From the NCBI RefSeq assembly GCF_000016645.1, contig NC_009441.1:1054001-1118000 (forward strand): a stretch of DNA of 64,000 nucleotides, written 5' to 3'. The stretch is from Flavobacterium johnsoniae UW101 (lineage in GTDB: Bacteria; Bacteroidota; Bacteroidia; Flavobacteriales; Flavobacteriaceae). Made by a program: the position numbers and the translations under genes. The notes beneath the pieces were generated by a model. The model had not been told where the DNA came from. It did not search any database and saw only the letters and a program-made list of their open reading frames with translations. Position 1 is the first letter of the stretch. Each line of letters begins with the position of its first letter. This document shows positions 26,138-34,479 of the stretch, piece after piece.

Positions 26138-27085
26138 ATGAAAAAAATAGCATTACTCATAGTACTCAACTGCGGCCTAATGTGCGCGCAGACCAAAACC
26201 CTAGTTACGATTAATGGAGAAAGGATAACCATAGACCCGAATGCCGGCGGCGACAATTTAGGAGACCATACTGCCACCACAACATTAAATCTCGATACAC
26301 ACGATATTAGCAGCGCCGCCACTGCTTTTATTAAAAAAGACGCGCAGTTTTTTGACACCAATACGGCCAACAGTAATACTTTTACCGTAAACAAAAACAA
26401 CGGTACTTTTGGTATTTACAATTCCAGTGCTGGAGCCAATGCCTTATCTATAAACGAAACCAGCTCTAAAACGACTGTAGTAAGTGCCCAAATAAAACAA
26501 GGCGCAGATTCGCCTGCCTCAACACCAGATAACAGTTATGTAGCGGTTGCGGGCGATACCAATGGAAATGTAAGCTGGAAACCTTTATACAAAGTAAAAG
26601 GCGCTACAACTGACATCACTCAAATCTACTCTATAGACTTTACAAAAATCAATACCTCAACTTTCACTCCTATTGGTAATTTTAGCATGCGTTTAACTGC
26701 ACCTGCTACAGGAGTACTCTATATTAAAGCTGCTATGATTAATTTCATTATGCTTGCCTATACAACGCCAACATCTATTAAAACCGAAATGGTTATTGCG
26801 GTAAATGGAGTACCCATACCTGAAGGTTATGGTGTTTCTTTTATTACAACAGGCGCCACTTCGGCCTATGCAAATAAAACGAATTATCATCCTACTTCTA
26901 CGAATATCTATTGCCTGTATCCCGTAACAGAAGGACAAACCTACATTTTTTCGGTTATGGCCCGTGTCGCAGATTATACAGATAGTGCTGCTCTTCCATT
27001 CAATTATGTTGGCACATATGTCCCAACAGATAGAACAGATAAATATTATAACTCAAGAATGCAAGCAACTCTAGTTGCAGACTAG
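26138..27085 (+). CDS. Secreted protein, second of three paralogues
   Basis: A 315-aa relative of the preceding gene, with signal peptide MKKIALLIVLNCGLMCAQ and the shared blocks DNLGDHTATTTLNL, FGIYNSSAGANALSINETSS and LTAPATGVLYIKA. The N-terminal half is closely conserved, while the C-terminal half diverges in loop lengths, as expected if it carries the variable binding surface. It has its own upstream element and -7 box rather than being read from the first gene. Confidence 0.75.
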   Translation: MKKIALLIVLNCGLMCAQTKTLVTINGERITIDPNAGGDNLGDHTATTTLNLDTHDISSAATAFIKKDAQFFDTNTANSNTFTVNKNNGTFGIYNSSAGANALSINETSSKTTVVSAQIKQGADSPASTPDNSYVAVAGDTNGNVSWKPLYKVKGATTDITQIYSIDFTKINTSTFTPIGNFSMRLTAPATGVLYIKAAMINFIMLAYTTPTSIKTEMVIAVNGVPIPEGYGVSFITTGATSAYANKTNYHPTSTNIYCLYPVTEGQTYIFSVMARVADYTDSAALPFNYVGTYVPTDRTDKYYNSRMQATLVAD

Positions 27086-27227
27086 TATACTTTTTACAAA
27101 AAGCTTCTTTAAAGAAACGTAATACACAAAGCCGGGCAGAAACCATTTTTTACAAATTTTTTGCGACTCTAACAAATTCTTATTTCTTTTCTGCCCGCTT
27201 TATATAACTCATTAAGATAAAATTATT

Positions 27228-28166
27228 ATGAAAAAAATAGCATTTTTACTCGTACTCAGCAGTGCCTTTATGTCTGCACAAATTAAAACTGTACTAAGCC
27301 CATACGGCGAAAAAGTAAACATAAATCTCAGCCCGCCGGGCGATAATTTAGGAAATCATACTGCCACTACAACCTTAAATTTAAATAATAATGATATTAG
27401 TAATATAGCTGATATTTATATTAAAAAAGAAGCCCAATTTTTAGATCAAAGCGGCACCAACACTAATTATTTTTCATTAAAAAAAGACAACGGTACTTTT
27501 GGCATTTACAATTCACTTGTTGGAAGCAATGCCTTGTCTATAGACGAAACCACCTCTAAAACTACCGTGGTTTCTGCACAAATACCAAAAGGTACAGATG
27601 CCTCACTGCCGCAGAAAGATGATATAGCGGTTTCTACCGATGCAAACGGAAACGTAATCTGGAAACCTCTAGTGAGAATTAAAGGCGCCACCATGTTCCA
27701 GTTTTTCGTTAGGGCAGATCAAAATTCAAAATTTAACTCTGCGGTTTTTAATCCTGTTTCCAGAATGGAAAACATTCCTTATACTGCTCCTGTAAACGGG
27801 GTATTGTATCTTGAGGCCAATTTAATTTCTACCGTTCCGGATATTTTTCTTACCAAAAGCCCAACGGTGGTTAAAACCGAAATGGCAGTTATGGTAGACG
27901 GTACACCTATTGGGTATGGTTCTTCTTTAATTACTACAGCACCAGTTTCTACTTTTGCCAATAAAACAGATCTCTTTCCAGCCACTACCACTATTTACTG
28001 CCAGATACCGGTAACAGAAGGAACAACCTACAGCATTTCTGTTCAGGCCAGAACACCAGACCAGACCAATGGCGGCAGCTATGTGGGACTTTACAAAGGT
28101 AAAGATTCTGACGGAGGTCCTACTGCTATACTATCATCCTTGATGGGAACACTGGTTACAGACTAG
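27228..28166 (+). CDS. Secreted protein, third of three paralogues
   Basis: A 312-aa protein, signal peptide MKKIAFLLVLSSAFMSAQ, with DNLGNHTATTTLNLNNNDI, FGIYNSLVGSNALSIDETTS and the same beta-rich C-terminal half (PYTAPVNGVLYLEANL, IPVTEGTTYSISV). It differs from its relatives in lacking the conserved upstream element. The spacer before it instead contains an inverted pair CGGGCAGAAA / TTTCTGCCCG at about 27133-27205. The gene may be read from the second paralogue or from an unrecognised promoter. Confidence 0.75.
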   Translation: MKKIAFLLVLSSAFMSAQIKTVLSPYGEKVNINLSPPGDNLGNHTATTTLNLNNNDISNIADIYIKKEAQFLDQSGTNTNYFSLKKDNGTFGIYNSLVGSNALSIDETTSKTTVVSAQIPKGTDASLPQKDDIAVSTDANGNVIWKPLVRIKGATMFQFFVRADQNSKFNSAVFNPVSRMENIPYTAPVNGVLYLEANLISTVPDIFLTKSPTVVKTEMAVMVDGTPIGYGSSLITTAPVSTFANKTDLFPATTTIYCQIPVTEGTTYSISVQARTPDQTNGGSYVGLYKGKDSDGGPTAILSSLMGTLVTD

Positions 28167-28203
28167 TTTAATTTTTACAAAGTCTATCTAAACGAATTTA
28201 TAA

Positions 28204-28243
28204 ACACAAGCTTCATAGAGATTTTCCTTTATAAAGCTTGTGT
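28204..28243 (+). terminator. Probable terminator after the third paralogue
   Basis: ACACAAGCTT at 28204 is mirrored by AAGCTTGTGT at 28234-28243 with a 20-base loop. The following T-run is short, so strength is uncertain. Confidence 0.45.
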
Positions 28244-28269
28244 ATTCTTAATCAGCGATAATTAGGCAT

Positions 28270-28339
28270 AAAAATGTCTTTTTTTAATGCTAAAAAAACT
28301 TCTACAGCCTGTTTTTGTGTTTTACACAATTTAATTTTG
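28270..28339 (+). promoter_or_regulatory. Conserved upstream element plus -7 box of the 37-aa gene
   Basis: AAAAATGTCTTTTTTTAATGC starts at about 28270 and TAATTTTG is at 28332-28339. The GTC-to-box distance is 56 bp, the same as for the first two secreted paralogues. Confidence 0.5.
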
Positions 28340-28363
28340 CAATGTAAAAAAACTATCTAAACA

Positions 28364-28477
28364 ATGACAAAGTTCGAAAAACAAGAAATAGTAAGAGACA
28401 ACAGGGTTGCCAGATTACTATGGTTTTCAATAGGCTTCTTATGTGCTTTTGGGATAATGTCCTTTTTAAAAGGTTAA
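28364..28477 (+). CDS. 37-residue single-pass membrane peptide
   Basis: The frame from the ATG at 28364 encodes MTKFEKQEIVRDNRVARLLW followed by one hydrophobic helix and ends FLKG. It is preceded by a good -7 box (28332-28339), the upstream element shared with the secreted paralogues, and is followed by a strong terminator, so it looks like a complete small transcription unit. No family was recognised. Confidence 0.6.
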   Translation: MTKFEKQEIVRDNRVARLLWFSIGFLCAFGIMSFLKG

Positions 28478-28512
28478 TTACAGGGTATTATATCCAATAA
28501 ACGTTTGAAAAC

Positions 28513-28544
28513 AAAAACGGTCTCAGAATATGAAACCGTTTTTT
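28513..28544. terminator. Bidirectional terminator
   Basis: AAAAACGGT / ACCGTTTTT arms with a short loop and U-runs on both sides lie between the rightward 37-aa gene and the leftward HD-domain gene. Confidence 0.8.
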
Positions 28545-28564
28545 TATTTATAAAAGAACAAAGC

Positions 28565-29218
28565 TTATTTTAATCCTTCCCACTCTGCATAGAACTGAGC
28601 AAGGAATAATTCCATAAAATGATGGCGTTCTGAGGCAATTTGTTTTCCTTTTTCGGTATTCATTTTATCTTTTAAAAGTAAAAGCTTTTCATAGAAATGA
28701 TTAATAGTCGGGCCATTATTGTTTTTATACTCCTCTTTGGTCATATTGGTTACCGGGGCAATTTCGGGGTTGTACAGAGTTCTGTTTTTAAATCCGCCAT
28801 AATTAAACGCTCTTGCAATCCCAATTGCACCTATTGCATCTAAGCGATCAGCATCCTGAACAACATCTAATTCGACAGATGAGAATTTCTTTTCAAAATT
28901 TCCGCCTTTATAAGAGATATTTTCAATGATATTAACCACATGAAGGATAATGTCTTCAGAAACGTTTTCTGACTCTAAAAACAAACGTGCTGTTTTTGGG
29001 CCAATGGTTTCGTCTCCGTTATGAAATTTGCTGTCGGCAATATCATGCAGTAAAGCCCCTAACTGAACAATAGTAAGATCGCAGCTGGTATCACTGGCAA
29101 TTAAAAGTGCATTTTTGTAAACACGTTCGATATGAAACCAGTCGTGTCCGCCTTCGGCATCGTTTAATTTCTCTTTTACAAAAGCGATTGTTTTAATTAT
29201 AAGTTCAGAATTATTCAT
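28565..29218 (-). CDS. HD domain phosphohydrolase
   Basis: A 217-aa cytoplasmic metal-dependent phosphohydrolase of the HD type. Metal ligands are visible as the histidine in GGHDWFHIERV near residue 20, the HD pair in LGALLHDIAD near 53, and the aspartate in VVQDADRLDAIGAIG near 118. This pattern fits the YedJ-like subgroup. The natural substrate is unknown, with nucleotides as usual candidates. It is a single leftward gene. Confidence 0.88.
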   Translation of the reverse strand: MNNSELIIKTIAFVKEKLNDAEGGHDWFHIERVYKNALLIASDTSCDLTIVQLGALLHDIADSKFHNGDETIGPKTARLFLESENVSEDIILHVVNIIENISYKGGNFEKKFSSVELDVVQDADRLDAIGAIGIARAFNYGGFKNRTLYNPEIAPVTNMTKEEYKNNNGPTINHFYEKLLLLKDKMNTEKGKQIASERHHFMELFLAQFYAEWEGLK

Positions 29219-29339
29219 AAATGTATTTGTTTTGTGGTGAAATGGCGCGCTGATTTTACTGATGCAGCAAATTTACACTGGTATTTTTTATAGTTTAAAT
29301 AAAAAATGTTGATTGTTAAAGCTTTAAAACTTCAACAAT

Positions 29340-29468
29340 CAACAATGTTTTCTATATCAATTGCAAAAATCAATTTCAATGGCAATGGCAAAAATCAATA
29401 TCAATAGCAATGGCAATGGCAATGGCAATTTCAATATCAATGGCAATGGCAAAAATCAATTTCAATTT
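29340..29468. repeat. Low-complexity CAATGGCAATGGC / AAAATCAAT tract
   Basis: Hexamers of the type CAATGG and ATCAAT are repeated irregularly over about 120 bp. Nothing coding is seen in 29219-29606 apart from this tract and the two repeats that follow. Confidence 0.75.
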
Positions 29469-29474
29469 ATGTCT

Positions 29475-29540
29475 TCCTGAGCGAAGTCGAAGGACATACA
29501 GTATTTGATTTAGCATGAAATCCTTCGACTTCGCTCAGGA
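29475..29540. repeat. Perfect 20-bp inverted repeat (TTCGACTTCGCTCAGG type)
   Basis: TCCTGAGCGAAGTCGAAGGA at 29475-29494 and its exact complement at 29521-29540 enclose a 26-base loop. This word is familiar as a scattered intergenic repeat in Bacteroidota genomes. It could act as a terminator-like hairpin for the leftward desaturase gene. Confidence 0.8.
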
Positions 29541-29563
29541 GGACAAGCTTCATAAATCATATA

Positions 29564-29615
29564 TCTAAAATCTAAAATCTGCAATCTAAAATCTGCAATC
29601 TAAAATCTACAATCT
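29564..29615. repeat. CTAAAAT/CTGCAAT tandem repeat at the desaturase 3' end
   Basis: Heptamers alternating between TCTAAAA, TCTGCAA and TCTACAA run into the coding end, so the stop codon of the desaturase gene (29607-29609) is made of repeat sequence. The same heptamer occurs in front of hemB. Confidence 0.75.
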
Positions 29616-30599
29616 AGCAGGTTCTACCCATTTAAAGATGTGTGATTCTTGTGGAATTACAATTCTTTCTGAAATTTTAGCCATACGGGCTGGTAATTTC
29701 ATTAGGTAATCACGTGCTTTTTCGGCTTCGTCTGTTAAGTTGGAGATTTTATCAATTTCCCATTTGTTGATTAACTTCTGCATAATTTCAACATAATCAG
29801 TAGCTGTGTAAACTCCAATACGCTGTGCAGAATCAGAAAACTGTTCAAAAGCAGAACTGATCTTTTGACCTGATTCTCTTAAAAAGTGAGCCGGCATAAC
29901 GATTTTCTGTTTCATCATGTATTGAAAAGCCAGCATCATTTCGCTAGGATCAACCTGAAAAATTCTGGTTACAAATTCACTGTAAGCATGGTGATGACGC
30001 ATTTCGTCACCTGCAATCATTTTACACATTTTAGACAGCTTGTTATCTCCAAATTTTTTCGCAATCTGCGATACTCTGTTGTGAGAAACATAAGTTGCTA
30101 ATTCCTGAAAACTAGTGTATACAAAGTTTTTGTATGGGTCAGTTCCAGTTCCAATATCAAAACCGTCGTTGATTAAATGCTGTGTTGTCATTTCGATTTC
30201 ACGCATGTTAACACGACCAGACAAATACAAGTATTTATTTAAAAGATCACCGTGGCGGTTTTCTTCTCCGGTCCATTGTCTGATCCATTTAGACCATCCA
30301 TTACCGCCGTTTTCCACCTGATCTACTCCTTCTACATCCATTAACCAAGACTCGTATGTTGGCAAAGCTTCTTCGGTAATTGTATCACCTACAAGAGTTA
30401 CCCAGAAATCGTATGGAAGTTCTTTCGCAATTTCGCGTAGTTCCTTAACCTCCTCAAAGAAGTTTTCTCCTTCAGAATTAGGCAGGAAATCTGACGGCTG
30501 CCAAATTTTTTCCACCGGAATTAAATACTGTTCAACGAAGCTGTCCACGTTTTTTTCCAAAAACTGCATCACTTCTAATCGAATGTTTTTTATAGACAT
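29607..30599 (-). CDS. Acyl-[ACP] desaturase (soluble di-iron, stearoyl-ACP type)
   Basis: It introduces a double bond into acyl-ACP to supply unsaturated fatty acids. The 330-aa protein shows both di-iron motifs of the family, EENRHG near residue 112 and DEMRHHHAY near 198, plus the conserved N-terminal glutamate region. Length is normal. The stop codon lies inside a heptamer repeat. It is the downstream partner of plsC (45-bp gap), so fatty-acid desaturation and phosphatidate synthesis are probably co-transcribed. Confidence 0.93.
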   Translation of the reverse strand: MSIKNIRLEVMQFLEKNVDSFVEQYLIPVEKIWQPSDFLPNSEGENFFEEVKELREIAKELPYDFWVTLVGDTITEEALPTYESWLMDVEGVDQVENGGNGWSKWIRQWTGEENRHGDLLNKYLYLSGRVNMREIEMTTQHLINDGFDIGTGTDPYKNFVYTSFQELATYVSHNRVSQIAKKFGDNKLSKMCKMIAGDEMRHHHAYSEFVTRIFQVDPSEMMLAFQYMMKQKIVMPAHFLRESGQKISSAFEQFSDSAQRIGVYTATDYVEIMQKLINKWEIDKISNLTDEAEKARDYLMKLPARMAKISERIVIPQESHIFKWVEPARL

Positions 30600-30644
30600 T
30601 ACTTATTTTAAATTTGGGTTGTACGTTTCAGCTCGGACTAAAAC

Positions 30645-31391
30645 TTAAACCTGTTTATACTCATTTACTCCTTCTTTTACTGCTTTTTCAGTAATTTCCA
30701 TTAATTCTTCAAACTTATAATCTTTTACAGCCAGCGCTTTGTGAGCTGTAAAGGTTAGATGGTTTCCTAAACCTACGGGAAACATTCCGTAACGAACCAT
30801 CTTCCATGAATTATTGATGCTGACAGGTACTACATACGCTGATGGCGCATATTTACATAAGATTTTTAAACCGCTTTGAGCGAATTCTTTTGGTTTCCCG
30901 GTTTTACTGCGGGTTCCTTCCGGAAAAATTACTGCAGATCTAGTGTTTTTTTCTATATATTCAGACAAGCCTTTGATTACTGGAATCGCTTGTTTAGGGT
31001 CTTTACGGTCAATTAAAACAGAACCTCCGTGGCGTAAATTAAAAGATACACTCGGGATTCCGCTTCCTAACTCCTTCTTACTTACAAATTTACAATGAAA
31101 ACGTCTAAAGTACCAAATCATTGCCACGATATCGTACATACTTTGGTGATTGGCAACAAAAATAATGGGAACACCACTAGGAATAGTCTCTACACCTGTA
31201 ACTTTATAAGTAGTTCCAACAAGGTTGGTGCATCTTAAAAGACAGAAATTTAAATAATCGACACTTTTTTTGTGTGCCTGATATCCAAAAAGATTAAGGC
31301 AGATCCACTGTATTGGGTGAAAAACTGCCAGACAAAATCCAAAACATAAATAATAAATTACCGATATTGGATATGAAATTATCTTTTGCAT
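30645..31391 (-). CDS. plsC: 1-acyl-sn-glycerol-3-phosphate acyltransferase
   Basis: It acylates lysophosphatidate to phosphatidate at the inner membrane. The 248-aa protein has an N-terminal membrane anchor, the catalytic NHQSMYD (H-x4-D) near residue 82, and the substrate motif FPEGTRS near 156. A -7 box (TACTTTTG, complement of 31411-31418) lies about 20 bp upstream. The gene is divergent from rnpA. Confidence 0.93.
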   Translation of the reverse strand: MQKIISYPISVIYYLCFGFCLAVFHPIQWICLNLFGYQAHKKSVDYLNFCLLRCTNLVGTTYKVTGVETIPSGVPIIFVANHQSMYDIVAMIWYFRRFHCKFVSKKELGSGIPSVSFNLRHGGSVLIDRKDPKQAIPVIKGLSEYIEKNTRSAVIFPEGTRSKTGKPKEFAQSGLKILCKYAPSAYVVPVSINNSWKMVRYGMFPVGLGNHLTFTAHKALAVKDYKFEELMEITEKAVKEGVNEYKQV

Positions 31392-31410
31392 GCTTGAAAA
31401 AATTTAACGC

Positions 31411-31418
31411 CAAAAGTA
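31411..31418 (-). promoter_or_regulatory. Putative -7 box of plsC
   Basis: CAAAAGTA on the plus strand reads TACTTTTG on the minus strand, 20 bp upstream of the plsC start. Confidence 0.45.
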
Positions 31419-31478
31419 GTAAATATATTTTTAGCGGTATAAAATTTGAAAACAATAACCGTTTTTATGGTTTAATTG

Positions 31479-31486
31479 TACCTTTG
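31479..31486 (+). promoter_or_regulatory. Putative -7 box of rnpA
   Basis: TACCTTTG matches TAnnTTTG and lies 32 bp upstream of the rnpA ATG. No clear -33 element was seen. Confidence 0.45.
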
Positions 31487-31517
31487 CCCTTGAAATTGCA
31501 ACTTTTTTCTGAATTAA

Positions 31518-31916
31518 ATGAACTTCACATACCCTAAAAATGAACGCTTAAAGAGCAAAACAACGATTGGATTACTGTTTTCTGAAGGGAAATCGGTTTC
31601 AAAATATCCGCTTCGTTTGGTTTACCGTCAGGCGGAAGAAGCATATCAGGGAAATACTAAAGTGGGCGTTTCGGTTTCTAAGAAATACTTTAAAAAAGCA
31701 GTTGATAGAAATTATTTCAAAAGAGTTTTACGAGAAACTTACAGGCTTAACAAACATCTGCTTCTCGATAATCTCGATAAGCCGTATTCTTTCATGCTTT
31801 TTTATCAGTCAAAAGACCGATTGTCTTATGAAGAAATTAATACTAAAACAATTCAGCTGTTTGAGAAATTTGTACTGCAGATTAACAAACCCGCAGATTC
31901 TGAAAAAGAGAACTAA
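31518..31916 (+). CDS. rnpA: Ribonuclease P protein component
   Basis: It assists the RNase P RNA in 5' maturation of tRNAs. The 132-aa basic protein begins in the usual way (YPKNERLKSKTTIGLLF) and carries the family core VGVSVSKKYFKKAVDRNYFKRVLRE near residues 50-75, with the RNR-type basic motif. Length is slightly above the bacterial average, with a short acidic tail. rpmH is not next to it here. Confidence 0.95.
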   Translation: MNFTYPKNERLKSKTTIGLLFSEGKSVSKYPLRLVYRQAEEAYQGNTKVGVSVSKKYFKKAVDRNYFKRVLRETYRLNKHLLLDNLDKPYSFMLFYQSKDRLSYEEINTKTIQLFEKFVLQINKPADSEKEN

Positions 31917-31993
31917 GCCCTGACTCTCAAAAGGTAAGATAATTAATCAGATTAGATAAAAAAATCGTAGTTTTAGCTTTAAATTGAAATTTT

Positions 31994-32842
31994 ATGCGAA
32001 ATATTTTCTTTTTGTCTGTTTTCTTCCTGATTTTTTCCGGATGCAGTAAATCTAATGAACCGCAGAATGAATCGATGATGATTTCTGCTGTAAAATTACC
32101 TGCAAAAGCAAATGTAAATGCAAATGTAAATGCAGAATCTGATTCTTATGATCGCAATCCGGATTTGTCTGCTCCAAAAATAGAACAGAAAATCATTAAA
32201 GAAGCCACTTTACGATTTGAAACCGATGATTTAGAAAATACTTTCAATCAAATTCAAAAAGCGGTTACGGCTGGCAAAGCCACAATTATAAACGATTCTG
32301 AAGGAAAAGATTATGGAACCGTTTTTAGAAACCTTACGGTAAAAGTACCAAGCCAGAATTTTGATCGTTTTATAAATGATATTTCAAAAGGTGTATCGTA
32401 TTTTGAAATTAAAAACATTTCTGCACAGGATGTTACAGAGCAGTTTATAGATTTAACTTCAAGATTAAATACTAAGAAAAAACTTGAAGAACGTTATCTT
32501 CAAATTTTGCAGAAAGCGGTTAAAGTGAGTGAGATTTTAGAAATTGAAAAACAAATTTCAGTTATTCGCGAGGAAATAGAAGCCAAAGAAGGCCAATTAA
32601 AATATTTGCAGAGCCGTGTTTCTGAAAGCACTGTTACCATAGAATTTTACAAAACAACCGCCGAAAAAGAAGGTGTAAAAATATCCTACGGTTCAAAAAT
32701 CTGGACAGCAGTAAAATCAGGATTCTTTAGTTTATCTGATTTCTTAATTTCGCTGATCAGCGTTTGGCCGTTTATTATTATATTTTGTGTATTAGCCTAT
32801 TTTATTAGAAAAAGATTTAAAAGAAAAAAACAACAATCATGA
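31994..32842 (+). CDS. DUF4349 domain lipoprotein
   Basis: A 282-aa envelope protein: lipobox FSGCSKS (Cys about residue 18), low-complexity Asn/Ala linker, then the DUF4349 region (LRFETDDLENTFNQI, DLTSRLNTKKKLEERYLQIL, coiled coil about 165-215) and a C-terminal transmembrane helix with a basic tail. The domain is found in lipoproteins of unknown function. It overlaps the S41 protease gene by four bases (ATGA), implying a joint envelope role. Confidence 0.85.
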   Translation: MRNIFFLSVFFLIFSGCSKSNEPQNESMMISAVKLPAKANVNANVNAESDSYDRNPDLSAPKIEQKIIKEATLRFETDDLENTFNQIQKAVTAGKATIINDSEGKDYGTVFRNLTVKVPSQNFDRFINDISKGVSYFEIKNISAQDVTEQFIDLTSRLNTKKKLEERYLQILQKAVKVSEILEIEKQISVIREEIEAKEGQLKYLQSRVSESTVTIEFYKTTAEKEGVKISYGSKIWTAVKSGFFSLSDFLISLISVWPFIIIFCVLAYFIRKRFKRKKQQS

Positions 32843-34476
32843 ATCGTTATTTCAAAAAGAAATTCATTATACCAGCTGTTGCTGCAGGTTTTTTATTTAT
32901 TGGAACCAGTTTCAAAGAGGACTTTTTTGAGATTGCCAAGCAAATTGAAATCTTCACAACCTTATTCAAAGCCGTAAACACGAATTATGTAGACGAAACC
33001 AATCCGGGTGATTTGATGGACAAAGCCATTAAAAGCATGCTGGGAAGTTTAGACCCGTACACGGTTTATTTTAACGAACAGGATGTTGTAAATTTTAAAA
33101 TCAACAATACGGGAGAATATACGGGAATTGGCGCCATGATTGCCCGCAAAAAAGACCGCCTGATTGTTCGCGAACCTTATAAAAATTATCCGGCAGACAA
33201 AGCAGGATTAAAAGCGGGTGACGAAATTATACAAATTGGTGATGTTTTAATTGCTGATTTTAAAGATGATGCTTCGCAGCTGCTGAAAGGAACTAAAAAC
33301 ACAAAGATCTCAATAAAATACCTGCGTCAGGGAAAAACGTATACGACAGAACTGGTTTTGGACGAAGTCGATATTAAATCGGTTCCGTTTTATGGAAAAA
33401 TCGATGAGAAAACCGGATATATTGTTCTGGCACATTTTAGCAGAAAGGCTTCTGCCGAAGTTAAAGATGCATTGGAAAAATTAAAAGCGGACGGTGCCAC
33501 TCAAATTGTTCTGGATTTAAGAGGTAATCCGGGCGGACTTTTAAATGAAGCTATTGATATTTGTAATTTGTTTGTTCCAAAAAATGAAGTTATTGTAACG
33601 ACAAAATCAAGAATTGAAAAACACAATAACACTTATAAAACAACAAAAGAACCAATTGATACTCAGATTCCGCTTGCTATTTTGGTAAATGGAAGAAGTG
33701 CATCGGCATCTGAAATCGTATCGGGAGCTTTGCAGGATCTAGACCGTGCTGTAGTTTTAGGAAGCAGAAGTTTTGGTAAAGGTTTAGTACAGCGTTCTGT
33801 TGATTTGACTTACGGAACTCAGTTGAAGGTTACGATTTCCCGTTACTACACTCCATCAGGACGATGCATACAGGCACTTGATTATGCGCACAAAGATAAA
33901 AACGGTGTTGCCCAAAAAACAGATGCGAAAAATTTTAATGCTTTTAAAACCCGAAAAGGAAGAACGGTTTATGACGGCGGCGGTGTTTTACCGGACATTG
34001 AACTTGAAGAAGCCAAAATGAGCCCCATTACGAGCGCTCTGTTGAAAAATGACGGGATATTTGACTACGCAACATCTTATTACTATAAAAACCCAAATCT
34101 GGGCGAAAAAATACCCGTTGTTACTGATGCTGATTATTCGGCCTTCAAACAATACTTAAAAGCGAACAAAATTAGTTTTGATACCGAAACTGAAGTTGCT
34201 TTAAAAAATACTTTGGCAGCAGCCAAAAATGAAAAAATTGACGAGACTATTGCTCCCGAATATCAACAATTATTAGCCGCATTAGAGAAAAGTGAGAATA
34301 CGCTCCTTGACAAAAACCAAAAAGAAATTAGAGGTTTAATTCAGGAAGAGCTTATTAAAAGATACCAATACCAGGAAGGTTTGTATCAGTTATACATTAA
34401 GAACAATTCAGAAATTAAGAGAGCAGTAAACGTATTGAATAATCAAACTGAATATAAAACGATTTTAAAAATGTAG
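32839..34476 (+). CDS. S41 family C-terminal processing peptidase
   Basis: A 545-aa periplasmic serine protease of the CtpA/Prc type. An N-terminal anchor is followed by a helical region, a PDZ domain (about residues 85-165, KAGLKAGDEIIQIGDV) and the S41 catalytic domain with Ser in GRSASASEIV near 288 and Lys in RSFGKGLVQR near 313. DLRGNPGGLLNEAI is typical. Such enzymes trim C-termini of exported proteins. It is coupled to the DUF4349 gene upstream and to the OmpA-like gene 3 bp downstream. Confidence 0.94.
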   Translation: MNRYFKKKFIIPAVAAGFLFIGTSFKEDFFEIAKQIEIFTTLFKAVNTNYVDETNPGDLMDKAIKSMLGSLDPYTVYFNEQDVVNFKINNTGEYTGIGAMIARKKDRLIVREPYKNYPADKAGLKAGDEIIQIGDVLIADFKDDASQLLKGTKNTKISIKYLRQGKTYTTELVLDEVDIKSVPFYGKIDEKTGYIVLAHFSRKASAEVKDALEKLKADGATQIVLDLRGNPGGLLNEAIDICNLFVPKNEVIVTTKSRIEKHNNTYKTTKEPIDTQIPLAILVNGRSASASEIVSGALQDLDRAVVLGSRSFGKGLVQRSVDLTYGTQLKVTISRYYTPSGRCIQALDYAHKDKNGVAQKTDAKNFNAFKTRKGRTVYDGGGVLPDIELEEAKMSPITSALLKNDGIFDYATSYYYKNPNLGEKIPVVTDADYSAFKQYLKANKISFDTETEVALKNTLAAAKNEKIDETIAPEYQQLLAALEKSENTLLDKNQKEIRGLIQEELIKRYQYQEGLYQLYIKNNSEIKRAVNVLNNQTEYKTILKM

Positions 34477-34479
34477 AAA

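Noticed and set aside
29340-29468. Possible coding repeat (CAATGG hexamers)
   Set aside because: The hexamers are irregular, the frame is not maintained and no start or promoter is present.
31567-31923. 118-codon frame overlapping rnpA in another phase
   Set aside because: rnpA is clear from its conserved core, and the alternative frame has no known features.
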